A stretch of 64,000 nucleotides of DNA, taken from Schistocephalus solidus (lineage: Eukaryota > Platyhelminthes > Cestoda > Diphyllobothriidea > Diphyllobothriidae). Every line of letters starts with the position of its first letter. Position 1 is the stretch's first letter. Below are positions 22,564 through 34,670 of this stretch, piece after piece. The notes below the pieces were generated by a model that was not told the origin of the DNA, searched no databases, and saw nothing but the letters and a program-made list of their open reading frames with translations. Both the position numbers and the translations under genes were made by a program. The stretch is taken from the NCBI GenBank assembly GCA_017591395.1, contig WEDG01000759.1, positions 62,001 to 126,000 of the forward strand, given 5' to 3'.

Positions 22564-24454
22564 TTTTGGGCCGTTAGTGCCCGTGCAGCGCGCCGTTGGG
22601 AGAAATTTGTCCTGCGGATTGTGTCAACTCAAGCGCAATTGCACTTCCTTCATCGCTGCATTGACAAAAAATTAACTCTTAAATGTGTAACTTACAAACC
22701 TCCTGTGAATACGGTTCTAGCAGAAAAATCACTACGTGTTTATTTACAATTGCCAACAAAGACTAAAGCCTAACACTTCACAGATTGACAATGTTAAATC
22801 ACAGTTCTGGGCAGTTGCTGGTGAGGAATCGAATGATATTAAGCTAACCATCCTCAGGCATGCTCAGAAAGTCCGTACCAAGAGGGACAGGGAATTAGCA
22901 ATTAATCAGCCAAACGGTGACTATCCAACTCAGACAACTCGCCCAGCTTCCTTGCCCAAAACCTTCATTCTAAACCCATCACTAGCACACAACTTACAGT
23001 CCATGAACGTTGAGACAATTTCAACACAGCGAACGCCACAGCCGCAGAGTTTATTGCCGCGTTTGAATCCGTTCTTCAACGTACATGGACATCAGAAGAG
23101 GCGAAAGATTTGCTGCATCGCCAAACCTCTTCCTTACTCATGCGACATAGCAGGTGGGAAACACTTGCTGAAGAAGAACAGCTAGTAATAAAATGTCTAA
23201 AAGCGGATAAATTCATAATTATCCTACCACCTAACAAAGGTGCTTCCCCAGTAGTGCTCAATAAATCACATTACCAGAACAAAGCATGGAGCCTACTCGA
23301 TTATTAAGAATCTTATAAACAATGCTGTTCCAACAATAAGAAAAATCTGGTCACGCAGATATACAAAATGCCTGAAAAAAACTCGGATCTGAAGAGGCAA
23401 TCACACCCAATGACTGGTTCTCTATAAAACCCACTGAACCCGCTCGTGTTTACGGCTTGCCGAAGGTTAGCTAAACAAATGTACCACTAAGTCCCATCAT
23501 GTCCCTTCGTGGCACTCCGTTATATGATCCGGCAAAATGGATGTTCGGTCGTCTTAAGTTTCTGCCCGAAGGCTCACAAACAACTGTGGCTTCTGCGAAT
23601 GAAGTCCTTGAGCGCATTAAACACCGGAGGTTAGAGCCAGGCAAATGTATGGTAACGTTTGATGTCATTTCACGCTTAACCTCCATTTTGCAACATATAG
23701 AGATAGGCGTTTTGAAATAACTACTGGCTGAGCACCATTATTAGACAACATGCACTGAAGCTTGAACGCCTACGCCATAATCCTACGACACTGCCTAAAA
23801 ACCAGTTTCACCTTTGGTGGATAGGTGCGCGAACAAATTAAAGGCACTCCCGTGGGCTCCCCCTATTAGGCATGATTGCTGCAGTGATCCTCCAACGGAG
23901 AGAACACTTGGTGTTCACTAAGTATCAACCGAAATTCTGGGCTCGTTATGTCGACGACACGTTCGTCGTTATTGAAACTATTGACATCGAGCACCTCAAG
24001 GAATAATGGAACTCGGTAGACCCAAATATCCAATTCACGATGGAAGGCGAGACCATCAACCAAGTCCCCTTCCTCGACGTGCTTGTGCGCCGGTGTAGAA
24101 CTAGACAACTAAATAACCACAGTTTTTAGAAAAACCCTCGACACGAAGCGAATCCTGCATTTTAACAGCAAAAAGCCAAGAAAATGCTGCCACTAACTGA
24201 AACCTCAGCAGTTCTCTGCAAAATAATTTGCAAAGAGGAATACTGTAAATAGGTTTTAGAAAACGGTCGGAAAATACAGATCCGCATGCCAGAACGAAAA
24301 TTGGCAGTTCAGAGACTAAACCCAAGTTCGCAGCTTGCAACGCAGGTGGGAGAAACCGGCCATGCTTTCGATCTTCAGGGAGTCACCATCGTAGGCTGGG
24401 GCAACTCAAAGGTGAAACGGCTAATGCTTGATGCGTGGTATTCAAAAGTCAATT

Positions 24455-24931
24455 CCATTAATAGGCATTTTAACTTTCCTGTAGTTTATCCAGTATTGCG
24501 TCACTACGTAAGCGAAGCTCAGGATAAGTTGACCACTCAGAACTCAAGAAAGCCCTACAATCGCAGCCTCAGATTGAGCACACTGACGAATAAAAACAGC
24601 CACCGGACCGAACAACAGCCGCAGAAGGCTCAACGCCCCCTCCTCCTCCTCCATCGCGCGAATGAACCATAATCACGCAGCTAGACCGCCCACCGAACAT
24701 CCATCAAAAGGCCGAGGCTGTGAACAGCAAAATTATTGATCAGCTTGAGGCTGAAACCCAGGCCATTGCACGCCACTTCCGGTTCTGCTTGCTGACCTGC
24801 AGTTGCTTTGACAATGGATAAGCCGACCAAGCTCTCCGAAACGTTATAATACGAATAAAATTGTTCTGGTGAGCCAACCTTTTTTATCAAAATATTAACA
24901 TAGAGCCCTCAACTTTGCCAATTGGAATTTT
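24455..24931 (+). repeat. downstream pseudo-LTR-like direct repeat of Penelope family B
   Basis: Same orientation as the upstream copy and diverged from it by many substitutions and small indels. It overlaps the last codons of the GIY-YIG frame, as expected when the repeat spans the ORF end and 3' UTR. Confidence 0.85.
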
Positions 24932-25674
24932 ATTTATGTAACTGGCCCTGTAGCTAGATATACTCGATCCTGATATTTAACTTAATCCTATAAAAATATA
25001 ATATTTTCTAATAAAACATGTGATACTAGTCCTCAAATATGAAAAGCAATATTTTGGAGAGAAAAACCTAAAAGATGTTTGCCCGTTAATTTCTGATTAA
25101 ATTAAAAGTCAAAGTTTTTAAATTGGAGTTCACACAAGAAGAGACATGGGGCATACTGTGGGGGAGACTCATGAGGGAGGCTCACCATACCTTCACTATA
25201 CAGCAGCAGCAAATGAATAAAACGCTTGAACGCCATTTTAGCTGGTACCTGTTGTTTCAGTCAGGCCAATAAAGCAAAGTTTAGAAGAGGAAGATGGAGC
25301 ACTGGAACGAGAAGTTTATCGGCTTGACGTTTTGTATTCCTCCAAGAATTCCTCATCATAGATGGTCGCAGATGTGAGTAATTGGAAAAAAACGGACTCG
25401 CTAATTAAAGGGGTGACGGCGGCCGGGCGGAACCAAGCCGGAATGCAATGCGGCGGCCAACACAAGCTAGCGCGACAGAACTGGCGATGGGCGGAGGTGG
25501 CGGCAGCAACCACACAAGTAGGACGCAGCGCACTGCCTTTATTAACAGGCTTGGGACAATGCAAATAGTGGCATATAATAGGAGCTTACGGGCTTGAATC
25601 TTCAGGTTCTGAAGAAAGGTAAACTAAGTAACTACTTGATACGTCAGACAAACGATTTACCTTTACCGGTAAAC

Positions 25675-25705
25675 GCTTCTTCTTCTTCTTCTTCTTCTTC
25701 TTCTT

Positions 25706-25736
<31 letters not shown>

Positions 25737-25755
25737 TTCTTCTTCTTCTTCTTAC
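25675..25755 (+). repeat. (TTC)n microsatellite
   Basis: About 25 TTC/TCT repeats with one interruption (ttcttattct near 25731-25740). Any Ser-rich or Arg-rich ORF across it is an artefact. Confidence 0.98.
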
Positions 25756-25789
25756 AGTCAGGATGCCAGCCATCAAAACAGTGTGACGG

Positions 25790-26300
25790 TGCTCATGCCG
25801 GTTTTCGGAGAATCTGTTCTTTGTCTCTATGGGGCTGGTCCTTGAAGTGCGCAAGAGCTGAGCCTGGTTCGGAATTTGTTTCCCCTTAGAGTCCGGCGCA
25901 GTGTAATCAAACGATCGTTGTTGCCCTGCGGCAGACAGAGTAATCGTTCCACGATGTCATTCAAGCCTCACGTTCCTTTGCCTTCTACTGGCTGCTGCAA
26001 AAAATTTAGCTGACACCCACATTCGCCAGCTGACTGTCTTCGAGAATTCAATCTCACTGAAATCAGCGTATTTACCGAGTGGCGTGCCGGTTTTCGAGTG
26101 ACTACCACCGCAATAATTTCCTGCGGGCCGCTCTGCGATTTGCCTAAAAGACAACGAGCATTCCAGGCCACCACGGTGAACCGGGTCACTCAAGCAGCAT
26201 GTGAGGTGGTGCGCGGGTATGAATACGAGGTCCGGTTTTAGAAGCGCGTTCTGCATCCACGAGCCACGGTCAACTGGTGAATTGCGTGATATCCCAGCAT
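25790..26300 (-). pseudogene. LINE endonuclease-domain fragment (RTE-like)
   Basis: The minus strand reads VTRFTVVAWNARCLLGKSQS, resembling the start of an AP-endonuclease domain in a non-LTR retrotransposon (F-x-x-A-W-N-V-R-S-L-L type). Further along it reads DIVERLLCLPQGNNDRLITL and RRTLRGNKF, matching the internal D-R-L-I-x-L-R-x-x-L-x-G block of the same domain. The RT region is absent. The TTC microsatellite abuts its truncated end. Confidence 0.62.
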
Positions 26301-26439
26301 TTGAAAATTCAAATTTGAAAACATATGTTTTCAGTCATTCATCTTCAGACTGGTACCATGACATGGAGATTAATTTCGTGAATTATGTACATTGCATCGA
26401 GGGGAGAGTGGGGGGGGGTTAGTCATACGCTTCGTCTAC

Positions 26440-28420
26440 ATGCCGCCTGCATGACTAAGTCTCGCGTGTTGAGGCCCTTGGAGCTGTGAGCGGAGAGTGG
26501 ACGGGAGGGGTTCAGGGTAGGCTGTGAGCGATGTCTGTACGTCAAACGCGCGAAGTGCGTGTGACTGGTAGCAGGGGGTTGGGGCGGCGTGCGATTATAA
26601 CCTGGAGTCGGCCAGGGGAGATAAACCGCCTGACGATAGGGTATGGTCGCCTAAACAGGACAGGGGAATAGGTACCGCCACACCCGCTTAAAATGGGTGG
26701 CCTTATGGTAAATGTCAGGAACGGTAAATATGTATGAGTGAAGAAGAAGGTTGTTCGTTCACCGGAATCATGGCTTTATTCGTCTGAGCTTTCGAACTCT
26801 TACTGGAGTCCATCGTTAGAGATAAAACAGTAACATAAACGAGTAACATTTATGGGGGCAGGGGCCAATCAGACACCAGGGGATTTTTAGTCCAGAGGTG
26901 ACTACGCAAGGCCCTGAATGCCACAACCAGATCGATAAATCAATAAATCGAAAACGCAATGTATTTGGAAGTTAGAGCAAAGCCAGATGTATAGCAAATT
27001 GTAGTTTTTCCTGAGTCTTGTTTAGGCGGCCACACGAGGCATTCTTACCTGCCTGTTTCAACGTCTTCTGACAACATAGCGCTGGGTTCGCCAGCCGAAT
27101 CGCCACTGCCTCAGCTACTGCTAGCACCCATGTGCATAGGCCTTTAGTGTGCGGGTGTCCGGTAGATGATCTGAAAGGATTCTTCGAGGTCCACACGGTG
27201 GTTCGTATAGATCATATTTGCTAGATGTCAACTTTGAATCGATAGAGTTTACCCTTTACCTAGCCAGGCAGGTATATGTTCGTGTTCCCTTTTCTCCGGA
27301 CGCCTCGATGTTCGGCCCGCTGCTCAGGAGCAAGTGAATGCATGAATATACATCGATTTCACCTGAAACGGTAGTCCGTCTTTGCCCATGCCGTAGGAGG
27401 GGAGTGGTCATGAAGAATACGCGCAAGTTAACTGCCGGGAAAGCACTCGTGATCACCATACTTAGACCTCGTCTACATAATTGGCTTGCTGCGTTTCATA
27501 GAAAAGACAGTCTTATAAAAAAGTCTTTCTTTTCTGCAGTGGCAAAAGTAGGCCTTGTGCCACGCTCCCTCATATTCGGGAGAATGAATCTCTTTGAGTA
27601 ACCGTTTTCGCGGAGTTTGTTCTGTAGCTCTTGGAGCTTTGCTTCCACAGTTTCAGGATATTAGGTGTTTCGCACTCTGGCCGACAATCTCATGACTAGA
27701 TTTCTTTTAAGATTAAGGGGGAAAACTGTGAAAATAAGTACATTGCCCCGTTCAATTTTCGTTCATACTATCTTCGATAGAACCATCCTCATGTCTGTGT
27801 ACAAAGGCATAGACGAACACGATTTCGTTGTTTACCTCCGTCTCTGCAACAAACTTTTGAAGGGTGTTCCTTGTTAAAATTTTGAAGTAGACCATCGATA
27901 TCGGTGATATGACTTCTCAGGCAAAAGAAACCGTCCAAATATTGAGCATAGAAATCAAAGTTACTGATAGTATCCTTGAGATTCATTTGCTCGACCTTGC
28001 CCATGAAGGCGTGTGGTAGTAACAATCTAAGCAGTGAACCCATCGCCAAACTGTCTATTTACCTGTAAAACTGGCCAGTGCATATAAACTGGAATTTTCT
28101 GTGAAACACGTTAGTAGTTCTTTTAGGATCTCCATGGTCATGCCTATTTGGTAATTTGTTTCCTGTATAAGGTTGTATAAGTACTTCATAGTTTATACTA
28201 TGGGTACATTGGTAAACAGTGAGGAGACATCTAATAGCATCATCCTCCGTTCACCAACATTAGTATGCTTGATTGCTTCGACAAATTCAAAAGTAGCTTT
28301 CGAGTTTCAGGGGTACTGACAACTTTTAATCGACTTCAGCTTTTCTGCCAGCCATTTTGCAATGATACGATTGGGTGAACATTTTCAAACCCTTTCTCTA
28401 AGTGCGAGGAAACAGTGTTA
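26440..28420 (-). pseudogene. Penelope-like element remnant, family A copy 2
   Basis: Nucleotide words match copy 1 at 9.1-10.9 kb: gtgagcgatgt near 26527, ggtagtccgtctttgcc near 27369, and gaagaata near 27411. The minus strand shows a degenerate RT catalytic region (FYAQYLDGFFCLRSH near 27940, where a Tyr-Val-Asp-Asp type motif is expected), followed by LLQNFNKEHPS, and further 3' NLRVFFMTTPLLRHG. The catalytic D-D is changed and frames are broken. The 5' part beyond 28.4 kb is missing. Confidence 0.65.
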
Positions 28421-29090
28421 ACGCATACTAGGGCAGCAGAACGTCACCATGGGTAACGCATTTGCTTAGATGGAGGACGATCTTAGCTATTAATATCCCC
28501 CTAGAATATCGTATGTTGCTCTTTCAAAAGGACTTTTATAAATTTGTAGGAATACGCAGCCTATGGCTCATAAGCTACAACTTAACAACACAACTGCCTT
28601 TAAAAGCATAACTCGCAATGCCAATGCGAGTATGTTAACAATCGCCATCTTATCAAAGAATATCAGTGACATAATCGCAAATGTGAGGTCATGGATAAAG
28701 TCTTTGCCGATTTGCTTGAAATGTTCCAACAAGCACTGCTTTGTAGGCAACTAGAATGTATATGGTAAAGTCTTCATATTTTATTTATGAAGGTTGATTG
28801 AGGCGTTTAAGCTAAGGCTTTTATTACAGGAGCTGTAGAAAGTTTTATATAGTTGTGGAACGAAGTGTTTCTTTATCTAGTAAAAAAGCTACTGAATGTG
28901 GTTTACTTAAGGAAGCTCATGGCAAACATGCTCTCTTTGAAAGAAAATGGTTCTTAAGAGATGGAAGGCCGGGCAGGTTCAAAACAGCCGGTAAATTGGA
29001 GATACAAATAGTTTGAAAGGGTTTTCGCTCACGGTACATGTCATACACTTAAACAAATATAAGAAGTATAAGAAATTGATAGATATACTT
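28420..29090. other. intergenic spacer
   Basis: No coding similarity or repeat was recognised in these roughly 670 bp. Confidence 0.5.
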
Positions 29091-29099
29091 TTTATAAAC

Positions 29100-29770
29100 G
29101 TTTTCATTCGTTGGGTAAGGTACAACAAAAAAGAAGTTGCGCGCCACAGGAAATGACCAGAAGACATCAAGGTGCCCTCAGAACCACTTATAAGATATTG
29201 CTTTCAAGACACTATGATTTTCATCGAAACTTGTCTGATGACAAAAATAAATCTTTTGCGCTAATCGTGCACTTAAGAATTCCTGAACGACACCCAGCCA
29301 ACCAGCAACATCAAAGCCAAAGCAGAATAGTAATTTAGGCAACGTTATGCTGTGTATTTGGCGGGGTAGTGAACTGCAAATTTCTGAATCATCGAAAACT
29401 GTTACTTTTGAGAGATATCACAAACTTTTCATGCATAAGGGTCCAGCAATGAACACAAAATATCGGAAATATAACGAAAGACATGATAAGATGCTTTCCA
29501 AAGATGATAATGTTACGCCTCATATTGCACGAGTGAGGAAAAGATTGGTAGTACTTCGGTTAGAATACTTACCTTACCCGCTGTATATCATTTACATTTC
29601 TCTATCAGAGACTGATTGGTTTCGGTCGGTGCAAAGGGGCTTCGTGGAGCAGGGCTTCATTTCCAACTTAGAAGTCAAACGTTGGCTTGATTAATGTATT
29701 ACGTCAGAAGATCACAAAGGTTTTTTTTTACCAAGGAGTCATGTTTTTTTACCAAAAATGCGAGCCTCTT
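29100..29770 (+). pseudogene. mariner-type transposase remnant
   Basis: Two consecutive frames give LLSRHYDFHRNL, then VMLCIWRG with a decayed K-T-V-T-F-E-R-Y, then RHDKMLSKDDNVTPH, and finally LSETDWFRSVQRGFVEQGF and EVKRWLD. These match, in order, the VMLCIWWD, HDN-x-x-PH and SPDL-x-x-x-D-Y-H-L-F-R-S blocks of mariner transposases, including two catalytic Asp positions (established knowledge of the DD34D family). The first catalytic region is frameshifted. No terminal inverted repeats could be matched by eye. Confidence 0.72.
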
Positions 29771-29779
29771 ATAGTGTCC

Positions 29780-32700
29780 AGCGCACAATAATTGTAATGC
29801 AAATTAGTGCATTAAGTTTTGAATAAGTGTTGAATTTTTCCCGAAAAAACGGCACTTATTAATTCACTCTTCTAATTCTTACATGATTATTATTCACAAA
29901 GCCCAACTGAATCGATTTCAGTTTAATATAAATGATCACCACATCCATGCTCTCAGTCTAAACAATACAAAAACAAGCATACAAAGTGTCAATTGGTGGA
30001 ACACGATATTTATTTGCCTCTATGCTAATCTTCTTATGGGAACTCATCATCCGAGTCAGTTGCATATAAGGACGCATGGTGGTCATAGCAAACGAACTGT
30101 GAGTAGAACCAGCGAAACTATCACCAGCGCCGCCTTCACGGAAAAACCCGAACTTAATTAAGAGTACTAAGCTATGTCGGCGTAATCAGCATAGGTAGGT
30201 TTTTGGTTTGCTTTTGGCAGCTTTTCCGAAATTAAGCAGGCTTTCGTGCGTTTCATATCAGCTAAACAAACGTGTTCTTCAAAAGGTTTACACCTGAGAA
30301 GATTGGGTCATAGGACTCACCATAATTTACGCGGGCAACACATATTTCGAGCTTTCAATTGAGGTGATTTTCATGGAAAATAAAGGTTAAAGGTTGAGCG
30401 AGTTTCAACCCTAAAAACTAATAAATATCGTCATACCAAACAGTATGAAAAACGGAAAATATTGTTAGTTTTTAATATTTTTGGCAGTTAAGGGAGAGTG
30501 GCCATTAATTATACATTTTAAACATCTATTCATATAGTAAAATAAAACCAGAGCAGTAAGGAGGATTTTCGGTCTATTTAAAATAGGGCCTAGCAAAGTT
30601 TAAAAATTCAGTAACGGAAACTTTGCTAGGTATGATATGAAAAAATCTTATGGTTAGCTGCCTATAAATGTCACTTTTTGACAAACCAGTCTCACGAATT
30701 GCTTTAAAAATCTGCAAAGTTATCTAACTCCAATAAAGAAGAGCCAGGGTTGCGTACAACTGATTTCCTATCATCTACCGAGTGCAGTTTTCTGAACGCA
30801 TGTCTTCATATCGGGACAAAGACATTGTAGATGCATCCGTTAAAATAGTGATATGGTATATTTTTATGCTTGTGGCTCGTGGTTTTTGACACGTCTTTGT
30901 GATGAACATGGGCAGTAAAACAATGTTTTAACTTTTTAAGCGTAAAACTGATGAATATGTGCCCCACAAATTTTGCTGCATATAAACCATGTCACGGTCC
31001 AAATGCTCTATCAAATCCACGTGTACAATCACACGCGAATCAAAAAAACCAGTTCATGGGAGCAGCTACTTGTCTGATGGTTGATGGCCCAGTAACGTAG
31101 TAAACGCACATACACTCTTTCTCTCTGCTGTGGCTTAGACATCGAAAGTATTCCCTTCTCGTGTACAATGACCTTGAACATTCAAATTTAAAATTTAAAT
31201 AGCTGTGCCAGAAACGCTCGCGCCAGCAGCAACAGCTAGGTTTAAGCTGAACCCCATTTCATACCTGAACTTCTGCATATGTGCGCGAGTTCTTGCTTAA
31301 ATGCACGTCTAGACTAGAATCATGCATAGCCGGCGGATCGAAACCAAGAGCTAAGAGTTCTGAAGCGTCCTCTGTGATGTTGATGCGCTAACAAATTTAC
31401 CAGAGCGTGGAATAGAGCCACTGTGATGCATCTGTAGAAATGGATGCGAAAGTTCGTGCTCCAGGTGTCTGCCTGGGTAAAAGAGAATACTGTTCTAGTA
31501 TCGTTAATCCGTTTTTAACAACTTTAAGAGTCGATTATCGGGTTTCAAGTTGAAATTGTTTGATTTGACAATGATAAAGTGCTCATTAAAATATCAAAAC
31601 TTAATTAGGTTTGTCTAGTGCCAGCTATTTTAAGAACCACCAAGCATCCAAATAGGTGACTTACATTTTCGAAATGAAAAGTAAATTTCCATGGAATTTG
31701 CAAGAACCTTAACCTAAATTACTACATGAATTTTAAATATAAAATTATATTTATTCGAGCATTTAATACTTCATTCTGGAAGTCAAATAATTTTACGGAT
31801 ATAAAACTTAGAATGAAAGAAATATACCCGCTTACTTGCTACTACCTAGCGTACATACCAGTTCGACCATCGATTTTGACTATGTCCACGGTATGCAGCA
31901 GACCAGAGGGTTACAGAGATGGTGACGTGCTGGAGTTGAATTTCACTGCATCTACCACACTCTCCGTTATACTCACCTACCTGGGTTCGGTGAGAACACA
32001 AAGTCAAGAAGACCGGAGATAGGAGGGGGCGCAGGCCCACGTACTGTGGTCCAACATGAACAAGAACACTATAACATGGAATAGGTGGTTCAAATTCCAA
32101 ATAAGTGGGAGAGACTTAAAGGCTACATTACGAATGAACCATTGAACCCTGACTCTCAGTCCGCCAGTCAGCCATTACTCACAAAACACACACAATGGGC
32201 TGACCACGCTGTTCAAATTATCCCGTCATTTGGCAACATTCCAAGCACGGCTTTTAGCGCATCGTGCTAGGTTCAAGTGCGTCAGATTGTTTAGCATGAG
32301 GAAAATGCGCTGAGAAGTCGACCTCACTCCCTCTCCCAACCCCACAGAATCAAACCACCGTGCAAGCCGGTAAGTTGTCTGATGCGGGGGTGGGTGCATT
32401 GGCTGATAGGGCCAGTGTAGCCGTCTTTGCGTCTCACAGTATAACCTGACCACTTAACGCTTCCACCAGAATTCCCAAAACCAGGGGTTAAGAGGGGCTA
32501 TCGCCCTTTGACTCCCAGTCCACTGGTCAGCCACTCAGCACACACAACACACACTGGGCCGATGGTGTGATCTAGTATAAGTGACAGTTGGCATTCTCAC
32601 GTATTTAATACATTATTGAAAGACGAACATTTATCGCCATCGTTGTCATAGGAGCTACAGCCCGGACAAACGGAAGCAAACAGAAGCAAATACTTAATAA

Positions 32701-32980
32701 CAAACCAACTTAGGGCACTAACATCATTCATTCAGAAAACGAATTGCCAGTTTCAAAGAAGATGTGCGCGTGATCACAGGGACTGTGTGCGTATTAGGTT
32801 GAAGTTTCAGTCATGTAGACCAGGACATCATCAGAGACAGCGAAAGCGACAAATAGTGATTATTCTCTAGTCCAAATAAGAGTGTATGTGGGAATTGAGT
32901 GGTTACAAATCGGGCTTAGTCCACGCAGTCTCACGGCACGTGATAGCCGGGGGGTATATCAACGTGTCTGTTGGTGGAGT
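29780..32980. other. intergenic spacer
   Basis: AT-rich 3.2 kb. Two related segments near 32140-32220 and 32500-32580 (both with cagtc...cagccac/tt...cacacac...tgggc) suggest a short diverged duplication. A hairpin lies at 30589-30630. No gene was recognised. Confidence 0.5.
30589..30630. repeat. perfect 13-bp inverted repeat with 16-nt loop
   Basis: Arms cctagcaaagttt (30589-30601) and aaactttgctagg (30618-30630) are exact reverse complements. Function unknown; it could be a tiny transposon relic or a structured element. Confidence 0.95.
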
Positions 32981-32989
32981 AATTGTCAG

Positions 32990-33900
32990 ACACACAGGCC
33001 TCCGGCAGTTCCCGCACAGTCTTTTTGCTCGCTCACGCCATTATCCAAGTTTTTGCTAAGCCTTCCTCCAGTTTGTGAGTAGCGACCTAAGAGAGTGGGA
33101 TGGCTCTCCAAACTTCTCATTAATGCTCCATTATACGCGAAGTAAGTCTTCGTCCGGTCTGTCCTGTATAATGGCAAGCTCAGTCACGACATGGATTTAT
33201 AAACAGTATCACGTTGGACACCTGCCGCCAGTCCGTTTTTCATTTGCATGATTCAGATAAGCATGGTAGTCGTCAGCCGATGGGAGATATTCATGTCGAA
33301 CTCTGCATTGATGCGTTCAGTTACTTCTAATACATTCTTTATAGGGGTTAGATGGTGTCAGAATGTTGGGGTTTCTCGTTTGTTTGTTCCCCATGACCAT
33401 GCATGTAGGCAGCGACTGATGAGGCTTTTTTGTTATAATTTCCCTGCCTGTTGGTCCCAAAGATGCCGTTTGTCCTTCTTGTCCGTTCGGTTCACTGTAA
33501 TGCGTTGTTATACTTTGGAAGAGTGCTCTAATGAGGCCCAGTTTATGAGTCATCCGGTGGTTGTCAAGGTATTTCAGAATCTGAGTTGTATTAATCGCCT
33601 TTATATGTACAGTGGTGGTAAGTTCTATATCAATAACATCAAGGAAAGGCCACTGTTTGGCATTCTCTACTTTCCTGGGGTACCGAACGTCGGGGAAGAT
33701 GCCATTAAGCAGGTCTTGAAAGTTCGCTTGTTTGTTCCTTGCAAATATAACGAAAATTTCATCCAAGTTTCGCTGCCAAAGCGCAGGCTCGTAGTGATTG
33801 ACTAGTGATTGACTGAAAATGGTGTTGATCATCGATGGCCACCTACGCCTGTGCAAGTATCGGGTTGTTATTAAAAAAGGGCAGAGCGTGTGAAATTGTC
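32990..33900 (-). pseudogene. Penelope-like RT fragment (family C)
   Basis: The minus-strand frame at 33317-33856 includes WQRNLDEIFVIFARN, a decayed YVDD catalytic box, then LLNGIFPDVRY, QWPFLDVIDIEL and TQILKYLDNHRMTHKLGLIR. This order (catalytic box, N-x-x-F-P-D, P-F-L-D-V, Y-L-x-x-x-x-H-x-x-x-H-K) is the Penelope RT palm-to-thumb. NLDE replaces the usual YVDD, so it would be inactive. A possible GIY-YIG trace (RYSQTGGRLSKNLD, near 33070) follows. Its long opposite-strand ORF is a shadow. Confidence 0.68.
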
Positions 33901-34670
33901 TGCCGAATCTGTCGTTAATTCACATGTCTGAACAATATGAACTCTACCGAAATCAAGACAGAAACTAAAGTGCATAAACCTCGGCCTGCATTCCAAACAA
34001 ACGCACGCGCGGCGCGCAATCTATCGTCCAGGCAGGTATCTCAACAAGAACTGAGAGTGCTGGGTGAGGAAGCTAACTTTTCTACGCGGATGTTAAACCA
34101 GTCGAAATAAATCTCTTCACTTGAAGCCATGGCAGTAAGGACCAACACAACCGATGGGGCTTAGTTCACGGTGCGTTAGAAAGTCACCTAACTATTAAGG
34201 ACTACTAAAGCCACCAATAATCATTTGTTCATGGCAATAGAAAACTGAACTAAACTGAACTGAAAACTAAACTTTCTTCGTGGTGCAACGAGTATCATAA
34301 TCAATAAAGCCTTCAAATTCCTGGGATATCAGATAGGAAACTGTTCAGACTGATCATTTCGTGGTGTCTCTCGACGTTGTTTCGTTGTTGACAATTATCC
34401 CATCAAAATGGGATGGGCTCTGCGCAAAGGCACGAGGAATCCTCTAAAATGGACTTTTTAATCCAAATGAATACCTTCTTCCTGCGAAACCTTTTCAATT
34501 TTCAATGAGAAAACCTATGCGCAGACCAAAGAGATGTCAATGTGTTCCTGAAAATCCAGCTTTCTTGCATAACTGACCAAACAGAAACTTGTAAAAGTAA
34601 ATTTAAATCAATATGATACATCAAGCTCACGTGCGTTAAAATTGAACATTGTAAACTGGCAAAATTTGAG
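33900..34670. other. spacer before the tRNA-like array
   Basis: About 770 bp with nothing recognised on either strand. Confidence 0.5.

Larger units (their letters stand above)
22093..24935 (+). mobile_element. Penelope-like retroelement (family B) with LTR-like ends, internally deleted
   Basis: In order: an upstream direct repeat (22093-22563); N-terminal coding remnants; a pre-RT block ILPPNKGASPVVLNKSHYQN at about 23220-23280; RT blocks MSLRGTPLYDPAKWMFGRLK and MVTFDV near 23500-23690; RT catalytic ARYVDDTFVVI near 23940-23970, then VPFLDVLV; a jump that loses the region between thumb and endonuclease near 24170; a degenerate GIY-YIG tail (RKIQIRMPERKLAVQRLNP and HAFDLQGVTIVG) to about 24500; and a downstream direct repeat (24455-24931). 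Penelope elements encode RT plus GIY-YIG nuclease and often carry such pseudo-LTRs. Several frame breaks make this copy inactive. Confidence 0.85.

Noticed and set aside
22736..23185. 149-codon + strand ORF as a stand-alone gene
   Set aside because: It lies inside the Penelope element upstream of the RT blocks and in its orientation, so it is part of that element.
33248..33805. Longest + strand ORF outside known genes (185 codons)
   Set aside because: It lies opposite the minus-strand Penelope RT fragment, whose motifs are recognisable; the + frame has no domain.
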